Below, in pieces: positions 17,568-26,751 of a stretch of 64,000 nucleotides of DNA. The notes beneath the pieces were generated by a model that made no database searches, was not told the DNA's origin, and saw nothing but the letters and a program-made list of their open reading frames with translations. Each line of letters starts with the position of its first letter. The stretch's first letter is position 1. Both the position numbers and the translations under genes were made by a program. Source of the DNA: JAUIAI01 sp041396585 (GTDB lineage: Bacteria > Pseudomonadota > Gammaproteobacteria > Burkholderiales > Burkholderiaceae_E). Location: NCBI GenBank assembly GCA_041396585.1, contig JAWKYG010000004.1, positions 310,001 to 374,000 on the forward strand. Reading direction: 5' to 3'.

Positions 17568-19208
17568 CTAACAATTTCCCGGATTGCGGGGATCATCCCC
17601 CAACCGCGCCATCAGGCCAAGCAGCAGCGCGCGCAGGCCCGTCGGGCCGTCAGCGGCACCATAGACATAGCGATCCGGGCGTGCGATAAGCGCGCTGGCG
17701 CCGAGCGCGTCGAACCAGTGATCGAGCAGGGGCTCACGCGCCTCGAGACAGAGCACGCCGGCGCCCGGCAGCGACACGGTCTGGCACTGTGCACCGACCA
17801 AGACGATCCTGGCACCGATTGATCGACAGAATCCGATCGTGTCCTCCTCGAGCGCGGCCAGATCATCCGCCCTGCGAGCCACGATCGCGAAACCGGCACC
17901 GAGCACATCATCCAGGCGCCGCCACGGCCCGTCGGTCTCACGCACCCAGGGTTGCACCAGCAGATCGCCGGCCCCCGGCGCCGGCCGGCCATCGGTGCCA
18001 CGCGCGATCAGCCCGGTCTCCAGACCCGGAATGAAACGCTGACGAATCGTCTCGGCGCGACCCGATCTCAGCTCCTCAGCCAGACGCCGGTCCCGCTCCC
18101 GGGCCGCGTCGGGATCCAGCTCGCCGATGATCAGGCCGAATGCCTTGGTATGCGCAACGACTGTGCGTACATGCTGCTTGCGCTCGGGGCCGTAGGTTTG
18201 CAGCAGAGACTCCGGCAGGCGTCTGGTCAGCACCCCATCGAGCTTCCAGGCCAGGTTGAAGGCATCGCGTACGCCGGCGCACAGACCCTGCCCCATGAAG
18301 GGCGGCATCTGGTGTGCGGCATCGCCCGCCAGGAAGACCCGGCCATCCTGCCAGCGCTCGATGACCAGCGCATGGAAGCGATAAACCGCCGTACGGCAAT
18401 GTACGAGCGCACTCGTGTCGACGAACTCGCCCAGCACCCGCCAGACGGCCTCGTGGTCGTGAAACATTTCCGGGCGCTCGTGCGGCAGGATCTTGATCTC
18501 CCAACGGCGCAGTCTGCCCGGCCCGACGATATAGGTACCGGGCCGGGACGGCCTGCAGTAGTGACGCATGCGCTCGGGCAACTGCACCGGTCCCTGAATC
18601 CAGGCATCGACGATCAGCCACCACTCATCGAATGCGAGGTCCTCGATCGCCGGCGCCATCTGCCTGCGTACGGCGCTGCTGGCGCCGTCGGCACCCACCA
18701 GATAACGCGCATGGGCGACGATCTCCTCACCCTCATGACCGGGATCGACCCTGCGCAGGCGCGCGCGCACCCGGTCAGGGCTCTGTTCATAGCCCACCAG
18801 CTCATGTTCGAGCAGGACCCGCGCCAGGCGATCGCGCGCGATGGCGTCCCGCAACGTGGCTTCCAGCTCGGGCTGCACGAACATGAAGTTCGGTATCCAC
18901 CCCAGCGCATGCGGGGGCGGCGCCGGATAGAAGCGCTTGATCACCTGCCCTTGCAGACCTACGAAATCCGTCCCTGGGTGTGGTACCGCCGACGCCAACA
19001 CCTGCTCGGCGATGCCGATCTGCTGGAACACGCGCAGCGCCTCGTGATCGGCGGTGATCGCACGGGGTTTGTCATAGATCGCCGGCGCGCGCTCGATCAC
19101 CGCGACCCGCCAACCGCGGCGCCCGAGCAAGGCAGCCAATGTGGCGCCAGTCGGACCATAGCCGGCGATCAGGACATCCACATCCATCGTTTCGGGCCTT
19201 GGGTTCAT
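17568..19208 (-). CDS. FAD-dependent aromatic hydroxylase, MhpA-like (3-(3-hydroxyphenyl)propionate hydroxylase family)
   Basis: Flavin monooxygenase of 546 residues. FAD-binding VLIAGYGPTGATLA lies at 13-26, YDKPRAITADHEALRVFQQIG is the signature of the MhpA branch, VGADGASSAVR is the DG motif, and RVFLAGDAAHQMPPFMGQGL is the GD motif. The C-terminal third is the thioredoxin-like domain seen in this branch. MhpA hydroxylates 3-(3-hydroxyphenyl)propionate with NADH and O2; no mhpB-F genes are nearby, so another hydroxylated aromatic acid is possible. The start at 19208 is used; an ATG seven codons in is an alternative. Nothing shows an operon with the caspase gene downstream. Confidence 0.87.
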   Translation of the reverse strand: MNPRPETMDVDVLIAGYGPTGATLAALLGRRGWRVAVIERAPAIYDKPRAITADHEALRVFQQIGIAEQVLASAVPHPGTDFVGLQGQVIKRFYPAPPPHALGWIPNFMFVQPELEATLRDAIARDRLARVLLEHELVGYEQSPDRVRARLRRVDPGHEGEEIVAHARYLVGADGASSAVRRQMAPAIEDLAFDEWWLIVDAWIQGPVQLPERMRHYCRPSRPGTYIVGPGRLRRWEIKILPHERPEMFHDHEAVWRVLGEFVDTSALVHCRTAVYRFHALVIERWQDGRVFLAGDAAHQMPPFMGQGLCAGVRDAFNLAWKLDGVLTRRLPESLLQTYGPERKQHVRTVVAHTKAFGLIIGELDPDAARERDRRLAEELRSGRAETIRQRFIPGLETGLIARGTDGRPAPGAGDLLVQPWVRETDGPWRRLDDVLGAGFAIVARRADDLAALEEDTIGFCRSIGARIVLVGAQCQTVSLPGAGVLCLEAREPLLDHWFDALGASALIARPDRYVYGAADGPTGLRALLLGLMARLGDDPRNPGNC

Positions 19209-19381
19209 CTCGTGCCTGCCTAGTGTCGTGAGTCTGGCCGGATATGATCTCGAACGCCGTCATCCTGGCCGCACAGCCCACGGCTTACCCCAGGACATTG
19301 AAAATCAACCGGGGCCGGCGCAGAAGTTTACGGGGTTCAGAGTGCGCGACCGACGCGTCGCCTCAGATCACGATGGAGACC

Positions 19382-20683
19382 ATGATCGAGCAATTTCCCG
19401 GACATCACGACGCCGACACGCTCGTCGACCCCGGCGAGCTCGAGCAGGCCTACCGGGCCGACAGCGCCTTTGTCCTGACGCTGGCGCCTTGGGTGTTCGT
19501 CATCGGCATGACGGTCGAAGCCTTGTCTCACTGGCAGGTGGGCCCCGCCTATCTCTTTTGGACGCATACGGCGATTGCGCTTGCCAGCCTGGGCCTGCTG
19601 ATCGCCATCCGACGGCGGGCCATCGGCCAACGCCAGCCACAACGCTGGCTGCTGCTGTTCTGGGCATTCATGCTCTGCAGTGTCACGGTGCACGCGATCT
19701 TCGCCTACCCCGGCGACCAGCGCCTGTCTCAGCTCGTGCTCGCACTGACTCTGTTCGCCACAGGCGGTCTGATTCTGCCCACCGCCACCGGTGGGTTCGC
19801 GCTGACCGCCAGCTCGGCCGCGCTGTTCTTCCTGTTCGCCCTCGAGTATTCCACCCAGGCGCTGCAAAAGGCGGCGATCCCGCTCATCGTCAGCTTCATG
19901 GCGCTCTTGCTGTTCCTGGCCAGACGTTGGGCCATCAAGCAGAGTGTGAAGGTGCGCATGCTGGACCGCAGACTCTCCATCAGCCAGGCGCAGACGGAAT
20001 CCGCCAATCGCGTGGCCGAACTCTCGCTGCGCATCAGCGCGGGCTTTGGTCACCACTTCAACAATCTGCTACAGGGCGCACTCGTCGGGGCGGAGGGTCT
20101 GCGTTCTGCCGTCGGCCGTGAACATGCGGCCAGCCATTGGTTGGATATCGTCGAGTTGGCGGTCAATCGCGGGGTCGGACTGACCGCCCGGCTCCAGCAT
20201 TACGCGCAACCGCGACCGTTCGAGTTGCACCGGCTCGCCGGCGACGAGTTCGTCGCACAGCTCGACCTTTCGAGCGCGATCTCGCCGCAACGCCCCGTGC
20301 TGCGCAGCGCCGCGCCAGTCGGCTTTGTTGCCGATGCAACCCAGCTCTCGATCGCGATCTTGGAACTGGTTCGCAACGCCGATACATCGATGACCGACAA
20401 GGCGGCACCGATCCGGCTCGCTCTGGCGGACGACGATGATGCCGTGCAAATCACGGTCACCGATTCCGGCCGGGGTATCCCCGCGTCACTCGAGGGCAAT
20501 GCCACCGCTCCCTTTGTCACCGGCGACCCCGTCAATCGCTTCGGCCTCGGTCTGGCCATTGCCGCGCAGATCGCCGAGCGCCATCAAGGCGAATTGACCC
20601 ATCGCGCGGCACCAGAAGGTGGGACGATCGCGAGCCTGCGGATCCCGAAGTCTCTGCGCTCAGGCATCGCGCCCGAGCGATGA
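19382..20683 (+). CDS. membrane sensor histidine kinase
   Basis: Protein of about 433 residues. Six hydrophobic segments fill the first 200 residues, followed by a coiled region (LSISQAQTESANRVAEL), a phospho-acceptor-like GFGHHFNNLLQGAL, and an ATPase domain with ELVRNADTS (N box), DSGRGIP (G1) and FGLGLAIAAQIAERHQG (G2). The FGHHFNN form is close to the HEFNN of PAS-type kinases. There is no response-regulator gene beside it, so it is an orphan kinase or acts through a distant partner. The start is placed at 19382 with GGAG in front; ATG at 19373 is also possible. It converges on the RND pump gene. Confidence 0.82.
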   Translation: MIEQFPGHHDADTLVDPGELEQAYRADSAFVLTLAPWVFVIGMTVEALSHWQVGPAYLFWTHTAIALASLGLLIAIRRRAIGQRQPQRWLLLFWAFMLCSVTVHAIFAYPGDQRLSQLVLALTLFATGGLILPTATGGFALTASSAALFFLFALEYSTQALQKAAIPLIVSFMALLLFLARRWAIKQSVKVRMLDRRLSISQAQTESANRVAELSLRISAGFGHHFNNLLQGALVGAEGLRSAVGREHAASHWLDIVELAVNRGVGLTARLQHYAQPRPFELHRLAGDEFVAQLDLSSAISPQRPVLRSAAPVGFVADATQLSIAILELVRNADTSMTDKAAPIRLALADDDDAVQITVTDSGRGIPASLEGNATAPFVTGDPVNRFGLGLAIAAQIAERHQGELTHRAAPEGGTIASLRIPKSLRSGIAPER

Positions 20684-20768
20684 CGCGCCACGGCGCAAGT
20701 CGAGCCGGGCAACCGGTGCGCAGATAGCCGGATACGGCGCGACCATCACCTCGCGCGGGATCGGCGGA

Positions 20769-23700
20769 TCAGCGCGATGGGTCCGCATCGTCGGGCCGGT
20801 CGGCCGGCAGCGGAATCGAGCCGGCCGGGGTATCGCCGGTGGGGGTGGCCACCTGCGCCGACGCCGCTCCCGCGCCGTGCGCGATCTCGAATTCATGTTG
20901 TCGCCGACTGCCCGGGAAGATGCGGCGGACCACGACGAAGAACACCGGCACGAACAGCACCGCGAGCACGGTCGCGCTGAGCATGCCGCCGATCACGCCG
21001 GTGCCGAGGTCGCGCTGGCCGGCCGAACCGGCGCCGGTGGCGATGGCCAGCGGCAGCACACCCAGCATGAATGCGAGCGAGGTCATCAGGATCGGGCGCA
21101 GGCGCAGGCGCAGGGCCTCGAGGGTGGCGTCGATCACCCCGTGCCCCTGGGCGTGCAGGTCCTTGGCGAACTCGATGATCAGAATCGCATTCTTGGCCGA
21201 CAGGCCGATGATCGTGACCAGGCCAACGGTGAAGTAGACATCGTTCGGATAGCCGCGCCAGAGTGCCGCCAGCACCGATCCGAGCACGCCGAGCGGGACC
21301 ACCAGCAGAACCGCGAGCGGGATCGACCAGCTCTCGTACAGTGCAGCCAGGCACAGAAAGGCCGCCAACAGCGAGAACGCCAACACCACCGGCGCGCGGC
21401 TGCCCGACTCTTTCTCCTCACGCGACAGCCCGGTCCATTCGAAGCCGATGCCCGCCGGCAAGCCGCCGATCAGACGCTCGATCTCATCCATCGCGTCGCC
21501 CGTGCTGTAGCCCGCCGCCGCATCGCCCGAGAGCCGAAGCGACGGAAAGCCGTTGTAGCGGATCGCCTGCATCGCGCCCGTGGTCCAGCGCGTGGTCGCG
21601 AATGCAGAGAACGGCACCGGCTGGCCGGTCTTGTTCATGGCGTTCAGATCGAGCAGGTCTCCGGGCTGCATCCGGCCCTGGGCATCGGCCTGCACGATCA
21701 CGCGCTGCATGCGACCGGCGTTTGGAAAGTCATTGATGTAGGACGAGCCGATCGCGGTGCCGAGCGCGGCACTGATCGCATCGAAACCGACACCGAGCGC
21801 CGCCGCCCGGTCGCGATCGATCTCGAGCCGTAGCTGGGGCGCGTCCTCGAGGCCGTCTGGGCGCGTGCCGCGAAGGATGGGGCTCTGCGCGGCCATGCCG
21901 AGCAACTGGTTCCGTGCCGCGATCAACGCCTCGCGTCCGACGCCCCCGCGGTCCTGCAGACGCAGCGAAAAGCCGGTCGCATTACCGAGTTCGCGAATCG
22001 GTGGGGGGCTGACCGCGAAGATGAAGGCATCGCGAACCGACGACAAAGCCGCAAAGGCCCGGCCGGCGATTGCCTGGGCCGAGCTGCCGGGCGCGAGCCG
22101 CTCATCCCAGGGTTTGAAGGTCGTGAACGCCAGCGCCGCGTTCTGGCCAACGCCCGAAAAGCTGAACCCGATCACGCCCACGACCTGGTCGACTTCGGGC
22201 TGCTTCGCATAGAAATCCTCGACCTTCTTGACGACTTCCAGTGTGCGATTGGCGGTGGCGCCCGGCGGCAGCTGGATGTTGGTGATCAGAAAGCCCTGGT
22301 CCTCGTTGGGCAGGAACGACGACGGCATCTTCACCAGCAGCGAGCCGCAGGCCCAGACCAGCACCGCATAGATCAGCAGGGCCAGCCATGACATGCGCAG
22401 GATCCGGCGCACGATGCCGACCGTGCCGCGCGTCGTGCGCGCGAAACCGCGATTGAACAGGCCGGCCAGGCCGCGGCGCTCATGATGGCCATCCTTGACC
22501 GGCTTGAGCAGCGTGGCACAGAGTGCCGGTGTCAGGCTCAATGCCAGAAAGGCCGAGAACAGCATCGAGGAAACCATGGTGACCGCGAACTGGCGGTAGA
22601 TGTTGCCGACCGCGCCCCCGAACATCGCCATCGGCACGAACACCGACACCAGCACCGTGGTGATGCCGATGATCGCATTGGTGATCTGACCCATGGCCTT
22701 GCGGGTGGCCTCACGCGGGGAGAGTCGCTCCTCGGCCATGATCCGTTCGACGTTCTCGACCACCACGATCGCATCATCGACCAGGATGCCGATCGCCAGC
22801 ACCATCGCGAACATGGTCAGCACATTGACCGAATAGCCCAGCGCGAGCAGCACGCCGAAGGTGCCCATGAGCGCCACCGGCACGACGATGGTCGGGATCA
22901 GGGTGTAGCGAAAGCTCTGCAGGAACAGCAGCATCACGAGGAACACCAGCGCGATCGCCTCGGCCAGCGTCTCGACCACCTGGATGATCGACAGGCGCAC
23001 GAACTTCGATGTGTCGTAGGGAATCGCATAGCGCAACGAAGGCGGGAAACTTTGCGAAAGCGTCTTCATGCGCTCGCCGATCGCGGCGGCCGTGGCCATC
23101 GCATTGCCGGTGCTCGCCAGCTGGATACCGACCCCCACCGCATTGGCGCCATTCAGGCGGGCGAAGGTGGAGTAGGCCTGGCCGCCGAGTTCCACCCGGG
23201 CTACGTCGCGCAGGCGCACGGTGGAGCCGTCCGGGTTCGCGCGCAGCACGATGTTGGCGAACTGGTCGGGCGTCTCGAGCTGGCCGGCCACCACCACGGC
23301 GGCGCTGATCGCCTGGGTTTCGGTGTTGGGCAGTTCTCCGATGCCGCCCGCCGAAACCTGCGCATTCTGCGCGCGTATCGCCGCGTTCACGTCGGCCGGC
23401 GCGAGCCCGTAGGCGCGCAGCCGGGCCGGATCGAGCCAGATCCGCATCGCCCGCTCGGTGCCGAACAGGCGCGCCTGGCCCACGCCGTCGACGCGCTGCA
23501 GCTCTGGGAGAATCGAGCGGGAAACATAGTCGCCGATCTCGATCGGTGAGAGCACCCCCCCTTCGGAATAGGTCATCACGAACAGCAGAAAGTTCGTGCG
23601 CGCCTGGGTCACCTGTACGCCTTGCTGCACCACCGCCTGCGGCAGTCTCGGCGTGGCGCGCGAGAGCCGGTTCTGGACATCGATCTGCGCCAGATCGGGA

Positions 23701-23996
23701 TCGATCTTCGGATCGAAGGTGATGCTGACCGACGCGGTGCCGTTGGCCTGAGTGACCGACTCCATGTAAAGCATGCCCGGTGAGCCGTTCATCTCCTGCT
23801 CGATCAGGCTGACCACCGCGTTGTCCATGGTCTCGGCCGAGGCGCCGGGGTAGACCGCATTGACCGAGATCGTGGGCGGTGCAACGCTCGGATACTGGGT
23901 GATCGGCATGCGCGTGATCGAGACCGCACCGGCCACCAGGATGAACAGTGCGATCACCCACGCAAAGACCGGGCGGTCGATGAAGAAGCGTGCCAT
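20769..23996 (-). CDS. RND multidrug efflux transporter, inner-membrane permease (HAE-1 family)
   Basis: Full-length RND pump of 1,075 residues (family about 1,030-1,060). It opens with MARFFIDRPVFAWVIALFI and SITRMPITQYP, and the fourth-helix proton-relay motif AIGILVDDAIVVVENVERIM has its Asp-Asp pair. PSSFLPNEDQGFLI starts the second half and LSAKNAILIIEFAKDL is the helix-10/11 region with the relay lysine. It pumps drugs or other amphiphiles out with proton entry, together with the adaptor encoded 9 bp upstream and an outer-membrane channel. No channel gene (OprM/TolC type) and no TetR regulator lie beside it. Confidence 0.96.
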   Translation of the reverse strand: MARFFIDRPVFAWVIALFILVAGAVSITRMPITQYPSVAPPTISVNAVYPGASAETMDNAVVSLIEQEMNGSPGMLYMESVTQANGTASVSITFDPKIDPDLAQIDVQNRLSRATPRLPQAVVQQGVQVTQARTNFLLFVMTYSEGGVLSPIEIGDYVSRSILPELQRVDGVGQARLFGTERAMRIWLDPARLRAYGLAPADVNAAIRAQNAQVSAGGIGELPNTETQAISAAVVVAGQLETPDQFANIVLRANPDGSTVRLRDVARVELGGQAYSTFARLNGANAVGVGIQLASTGNAMATAAAIGERMKTLSQSFPPSLRYAIPYDTSKFVRLSIIQVVETLAEAIALVFLVMLLFLQSFRYTLIPTIVVPVALMGTFGVLLALGYSVNVLTMFAMVLAIGILVDDAIVVVENVERIMAEERLSPREATRKAMGQITNAIIGITTVLVSVFVPMAMFGGAVGNIYRQFAVTMVSSMLFSAFLALSLTPALCATLLKPVKDGHHERRGLAGLFNRGFARTTRGTVGIVRRILRMSWLALLIYAVLVWACGSLLVKMPSSFLPNEDQGFLITNIQLPPGATANRTLEVVKKVEDFYAKQPEVDQVVGVIGFSFSGVGQNAALAFTTFKPWDERLAPGSSAQAIAGRAFAALSSVRDAFIFAVSPPPIRELGNATGFSLRLQDRGGVGREALIAARNQLLGMAAQSPILRGTRPDGLEDAPQLRLEIDRDRAAALGVGFDAISAALGTAIGSSYINDFPNAGRMQRVIVQADAQGRMQPGDLLDLNAMNKTGQPVPFSAFATTRWTTGAMQAIRYNGFPSLRLSGDAAAGYSTGDAMDEIERLIGGLPAGIGFEWTGLSREEKESGSRAPVVLAFSLLAAFLCLAALYESWSIPLAVLLVVPLGVLGSVLAALWRGYPNDVYFTVGLVTIIGLSAKNAILIIEFAKDLHAQGHGVIDATLEALRLRLRPILMTSLAFMLGVLPLAIATGAGSAGQRDLGTGVIGGMLSATVLAVLFVPVFFVVVRRIFPGSRRQHEFEIAHGAGAASAQVATPTGDTPAGSIPLPADRPDDADPSR

Positions 23997-24005
23997 GACG
24001 GGTGC

Positions 24006-25256
24006 TCAGCGTTTGTCGGAGGTGGCGGCCGCAACCGCCGCGGCCCCCTGGGCAGTGGGCGTCGCCCCGCTTCCCGACGCGCGGGGCGCAGCATCGGGCC
24101 CGGGCAACGCACCGGCCGGTGCCCACGGCACTGGCTTGACCGGCGCACCTGGCCGGATGTTCTGAAAACCGTCGACCACGACCTGCTCGCCCGACTTCAG
24201 ACCGTCGGTGATGACCCAGTGATCGCCCTGCGAGGACACCACCTTGACCGAACGCTGCGACACCTTGCCCTGCCCATCGACCACCTGCACGGTGTCACCC
24301 GCGGCAGACCTGACGACCGCCTGCTGCGGCAGCAGCACCGCATCCGCGAGCAACGCCTGCTCGATGCGCACGCGTACGAACAGCCCTGGCAACAACAGTT
24401 TGTCCGGGTTGGGCAGCTGCGCGCGCAGCGTGACCTGGCCCGAGCCCGGGTCCACGCTCAGATCCGAGAACAACAGCCTGCCCGGGTGCGGATACACGCT
24501 GCCATCGTCCATCACGACGCGGATCGTGGCCGCAGTGGCCGCGTCCGGGGCGCTGGCCCGGCCGGCCGCGAACGATCGCCGCAGTGCCAGCAATTCGTTC
24601 GCCGACTGGGTGAAGTTGACGTAGAGCGAGTCGATCTGCTGGATCACGGCCATATGGGTGGCCTCGCCCTGCCCCACCAGCGCGCCCTCGGTCACGAGCG
24701 CCCGCCCGATGCGGCCGGAGATCGGCGCGGTCACGGTGGCGTAGCCGAGATTGATCTGCGCCGTCTTGACCGCCGCACCGGCCACGCCGACGTCCGCCTC
24801 GGCGAGCTTGAGGGCCGCCACCGCATTGGCATAGGTCTGCTTGCTGACCGCGTTGGCCGCCAGCAGGGGGCGGTAGCGATCGACCAAGGCACGCGCGTTC
24901 TCCAGGTTGGCACGGGCACGGGCCAATTGCGCGAGCGCGCTGTTCAGGCTCGCCTGATAGCTCGCGTTGTCGAGCTCGAACAGCGGGTCGCCCGCCTTGA
25001 CCTCACTGCCCTCCGTAAACAAACGGCTCAGCACGATGCCGGGCACACGCGCGCGAACCTGCGCGGCCCGCACCGCTTCGAGGCGGCCAGCGAGCTCGCT
25101 GGTCATCGCGACCGGCTCGCGCGCCACGGCGACCACCCCGACCGCGGGCGGCGGGCGCTTGACCGCGGCGGCCGGCGCCGGCTTCTCGGGCGCCTTCTCG
25201 GAGCAGGCAGCCACAAGCAGCGACAGCCCGAGCGCCGCCATCGTGAGGACTCGCAT
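24006..25256 (-). CDS. RND efflux periplasmic adaptor lipoprotein (membrane fusion protein)
   Basis: Adaptor of 416 residues. The start at 25256 gives a lipoprotein signal MRVLTMAALGLSLLVAAC with the lipidated Cys at 18; the open frame upstream (83 codons) is spurious. The domains follow the AcrA pattern: a first beta-barrel/lipoyl half (VRARVPGIVLSRLFTEGSEV), an alpha hairpin rich in Ala/Arg/Leu (about 100-160), the second lipoyl half (ATVTAPISGRIGRALVTEGA), then the beta-barrel and membrane-proximal domain. The last 40 residues are a Pro/Ala/Gly-rich tail. First gene of the two-gene pump operon. Confidence 0.94.
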   Translation of the reverse strand: MRVLTMAALGLSLLVAACSEKAPEKPAPAAAVKRPPPAVGVVAVAREPVAMTSELAGRLEAVRAAQVRARVPGIVLSRLFTEGSEVKAGDPLFELDNASYQASLNSALAQLARARANLENARALVDRYRPLLAANAVSKQTYANAVAALKLAEADVGVAGAAVKTAQINLGYATVTAPISGRIGRALVTEGALVGQGEATHMAVIQQIDSLYVNFTQSANELLALRRSFAAGRASAPDAATAATIRVVMDDGSVYPHPGRLLFSDLSVDPGSGQVTLRAQLPNPDKLLLPGLFVRVRIEQALLADAVLLPQQAVVRSAAGDTVQVVDGQGKVSQRSVKVVSSQGDHWVITDGLKSGEQVVVDGFQNIRPGAPVKPVPWAPAGALPGPDAAPRASGSGATPTAQGAAAVAAATSDKR

Positions 25257-25563
25257 GGTGATTTTCCTGGCAGGTTGTGCCGAAACCCCGGACGTTACCG
25301 CGTCTGAGGCCCGCATCCGGCATTCGATCACGAATTTCCGACGACGCACCAGGCCCTGGCCCGATCGGGCTCCTTCGGGGGGACAAGGCCCGCGTCCGGG
25401 CACCGGATGGGTCGGCCTCCAACAGTGGGCGAAACACAACGCCCAGTGCCCGATCGGGAGGCCTTTGAGCCATGCCGCTTTGGCCGCGCGCCCGCATGTT
25501 GGCATCCTTCGTCGTGGATCACCCGGTCAATTGCAGAATCCCGCCAGGAGATGGCGCCAAACC
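25257..25563. other. 307-bp divergent intergenic region
   Basis: It lies between the adaptor gene (leftward) and the membrane-protein gene (rightward) and must hold promoters for both. I see no clear operator palindrome, RNA gene or conserved reading frame in it. Frames that run through it are Arg/Pro-rich shadows. Confidence 0.5.
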
Positions 25564-26202
25564 ATGTCGGAACAGGATCTGATCATCTACTCCAGCCTTG
25601 CCACCGTGGCGGTCATCTTCGGGCTGATCGTCTGGTTCGGTGTTCGCGCGAGAAGACGTCACGACGAAGAGAGCCGAACGCTGAGCGTCGACCAGGTTCG
25701 GGAACTGACAGCGCGCGACCGGCTGGGAGAGCACTTTCTCTGGTGCATCTGGCAAGGCCGGCTCTCCGGCAGCCATTTCACACTGAAGTTCTTCGACGAA
25801 ACCGGACGGCCCATTGCCGATGCCACCCTGCTCTTCATTGCGCGCGGCGACGTCAGGTCTCACTTCAGCCGCGAAGGCGTCGGCTACGAAATCGCTCGCA
25901 AGAGCCTGGCATCCAACATCTCCTTGCTTCGCGTGCAAGACAGCGGCGAGATTCTAATGGGGTGCGAGCATGGCATGAGCCGCGATCGCATCCTGGCACG
26001 CGATCTGGTCACGGAAAGTTTCCGAATTGAACCTGTGAAGCTGATCAAGGAGACGCGATCACTGATGTCGGGCGAGCGGGAGATCGGCCGAATGTTCCAT
26101 GCGAAGGGGCTCGACTACCACGTGTTGGTACTGTCTACGCTGCCGGACACACTGACCATCGAACAACAGTTGTTCGCCATGATCGCCACGAGGAAAACCT
26201 GA
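25564..26202 (+). CDS. uncharacterised protein with one N-terminal membrane helix
   Basis: Protein of 212 residues that I do not recognise. Residues 6-28 (LIIYSSLATVAVIFGLIVWF) form one membrane helix followed by basic residues (RARRRHDEE), which predicts a cytoplasmic body. The soluble part is a mix of predicted strands and helices with no catalytic signature; FTLKFFDETGRPIADATLLFI and MGCEHGMSRDRILARDL are its most distinctive pieces. GGAG precedes the start. It is transcribed alone, away from the RND operon and towards the GMC operon. Confidence 0.65.
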   Translation: MSEQDLIIYSSLATVAVIFGLIVWFGVRARRRHDEESRTLSVDQVRELTARDRLGEHFLWCIWQGRLSGSHFTLKFFDETGRPIADATLLFIARGDVRSHFSREGVGYEIARKSLASNISLLRVQDSGEILMGCEHGMSRDRILARDLVTESFRIEPVKLIKETRSLMSGEREIGRMFHAKGLDYHVLVLSTLPDTLTIEQQLFAMIATRKT

Positions 26203-26227
26203 GCCGCTGTGCGCCGGAAGTCGCTCG

Positions 26228-26692
26228 CTACGTCTGACGCCAGATCGCGCCGCGGGTGCGCACCGGATCGAGCAGGCTCCAGTCGCCTTCCTCGACCTCG
26301 AAGCCCTGCGGATATGGCGGCCGGACCTCCATACCCAGAGAGCGCATCACCCGATCATCGCGGTAGTAACTGCGCACCACGACCGCGCCGAGCAGACCGG
26401 CGTGCACGGGCTCGGCTTCACGAAAACGCAGCGCCGTCTCGCGTTGACCGGCAGCATCCAGGGCGGCGAACTGGCTGCCGGCGAGTTCGTCGAGACGGGT
26501 CAGCGCCGCCACCACGGCCGCGCCGTCACGATCGAGCGTGCGCAGCAGATCCGCAAAGATGATCGGATCATCGGCCCCCGGCACATCGTAGTCGCGACTG
26601 GCGGGAACGATAAGCGCTGCGATGGCGCGCAGGCTGGCCCGCTGGGCCTTGTCGAGCGGGCCGGCGGTCGCGATGGCGATAGGCTCATGCAT
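26228..26692 (-). CDS. gluconate 2-dehydrogenase subunit 3-like protein
   Basis: Protein of 154 residues starting MHEPIAIATAGP at 26692 (the open frame is 71 codons longer but not protein-like). LRAIAALIVPASRDYDVPGADDPIIFADLL matches the small subunit of membrane gluconate/2-keto-gluconate dehydrogenases, which has a conserved 'IIP....PGA' pattern near its start and a C-terminal YY-D region (VRSYYRDDRVMRSLG). These small subunits help export or assemble the flavoprotein. The usual twin-arginine signal is missing here, so this complex may be cytoplasmic. It directly follows the GMC flavoprotein gene (59 bp gap). Confidence 0.75.
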   Translation of the reverse strand: MHEPIAIATAGPLDKAQRASLRAIAALIVPASRDYDVPGADDPIIFADLLRTLDRDGAAVVAALTRLDELAGSQFAALDAAGQRETALRFREAEPVHAGLLGAVVVRSYYRDDRVMRSLGMEVRPPYPQGFEVEEGDWSLLDPVRTRGAIWRQT

Positions 26693-26751
26693 CTTGGTTT
26701 CCGTTTTGTTGCAGCTGATCATTGACGGCAGGAACGCGTTCCCTCTCGCGC

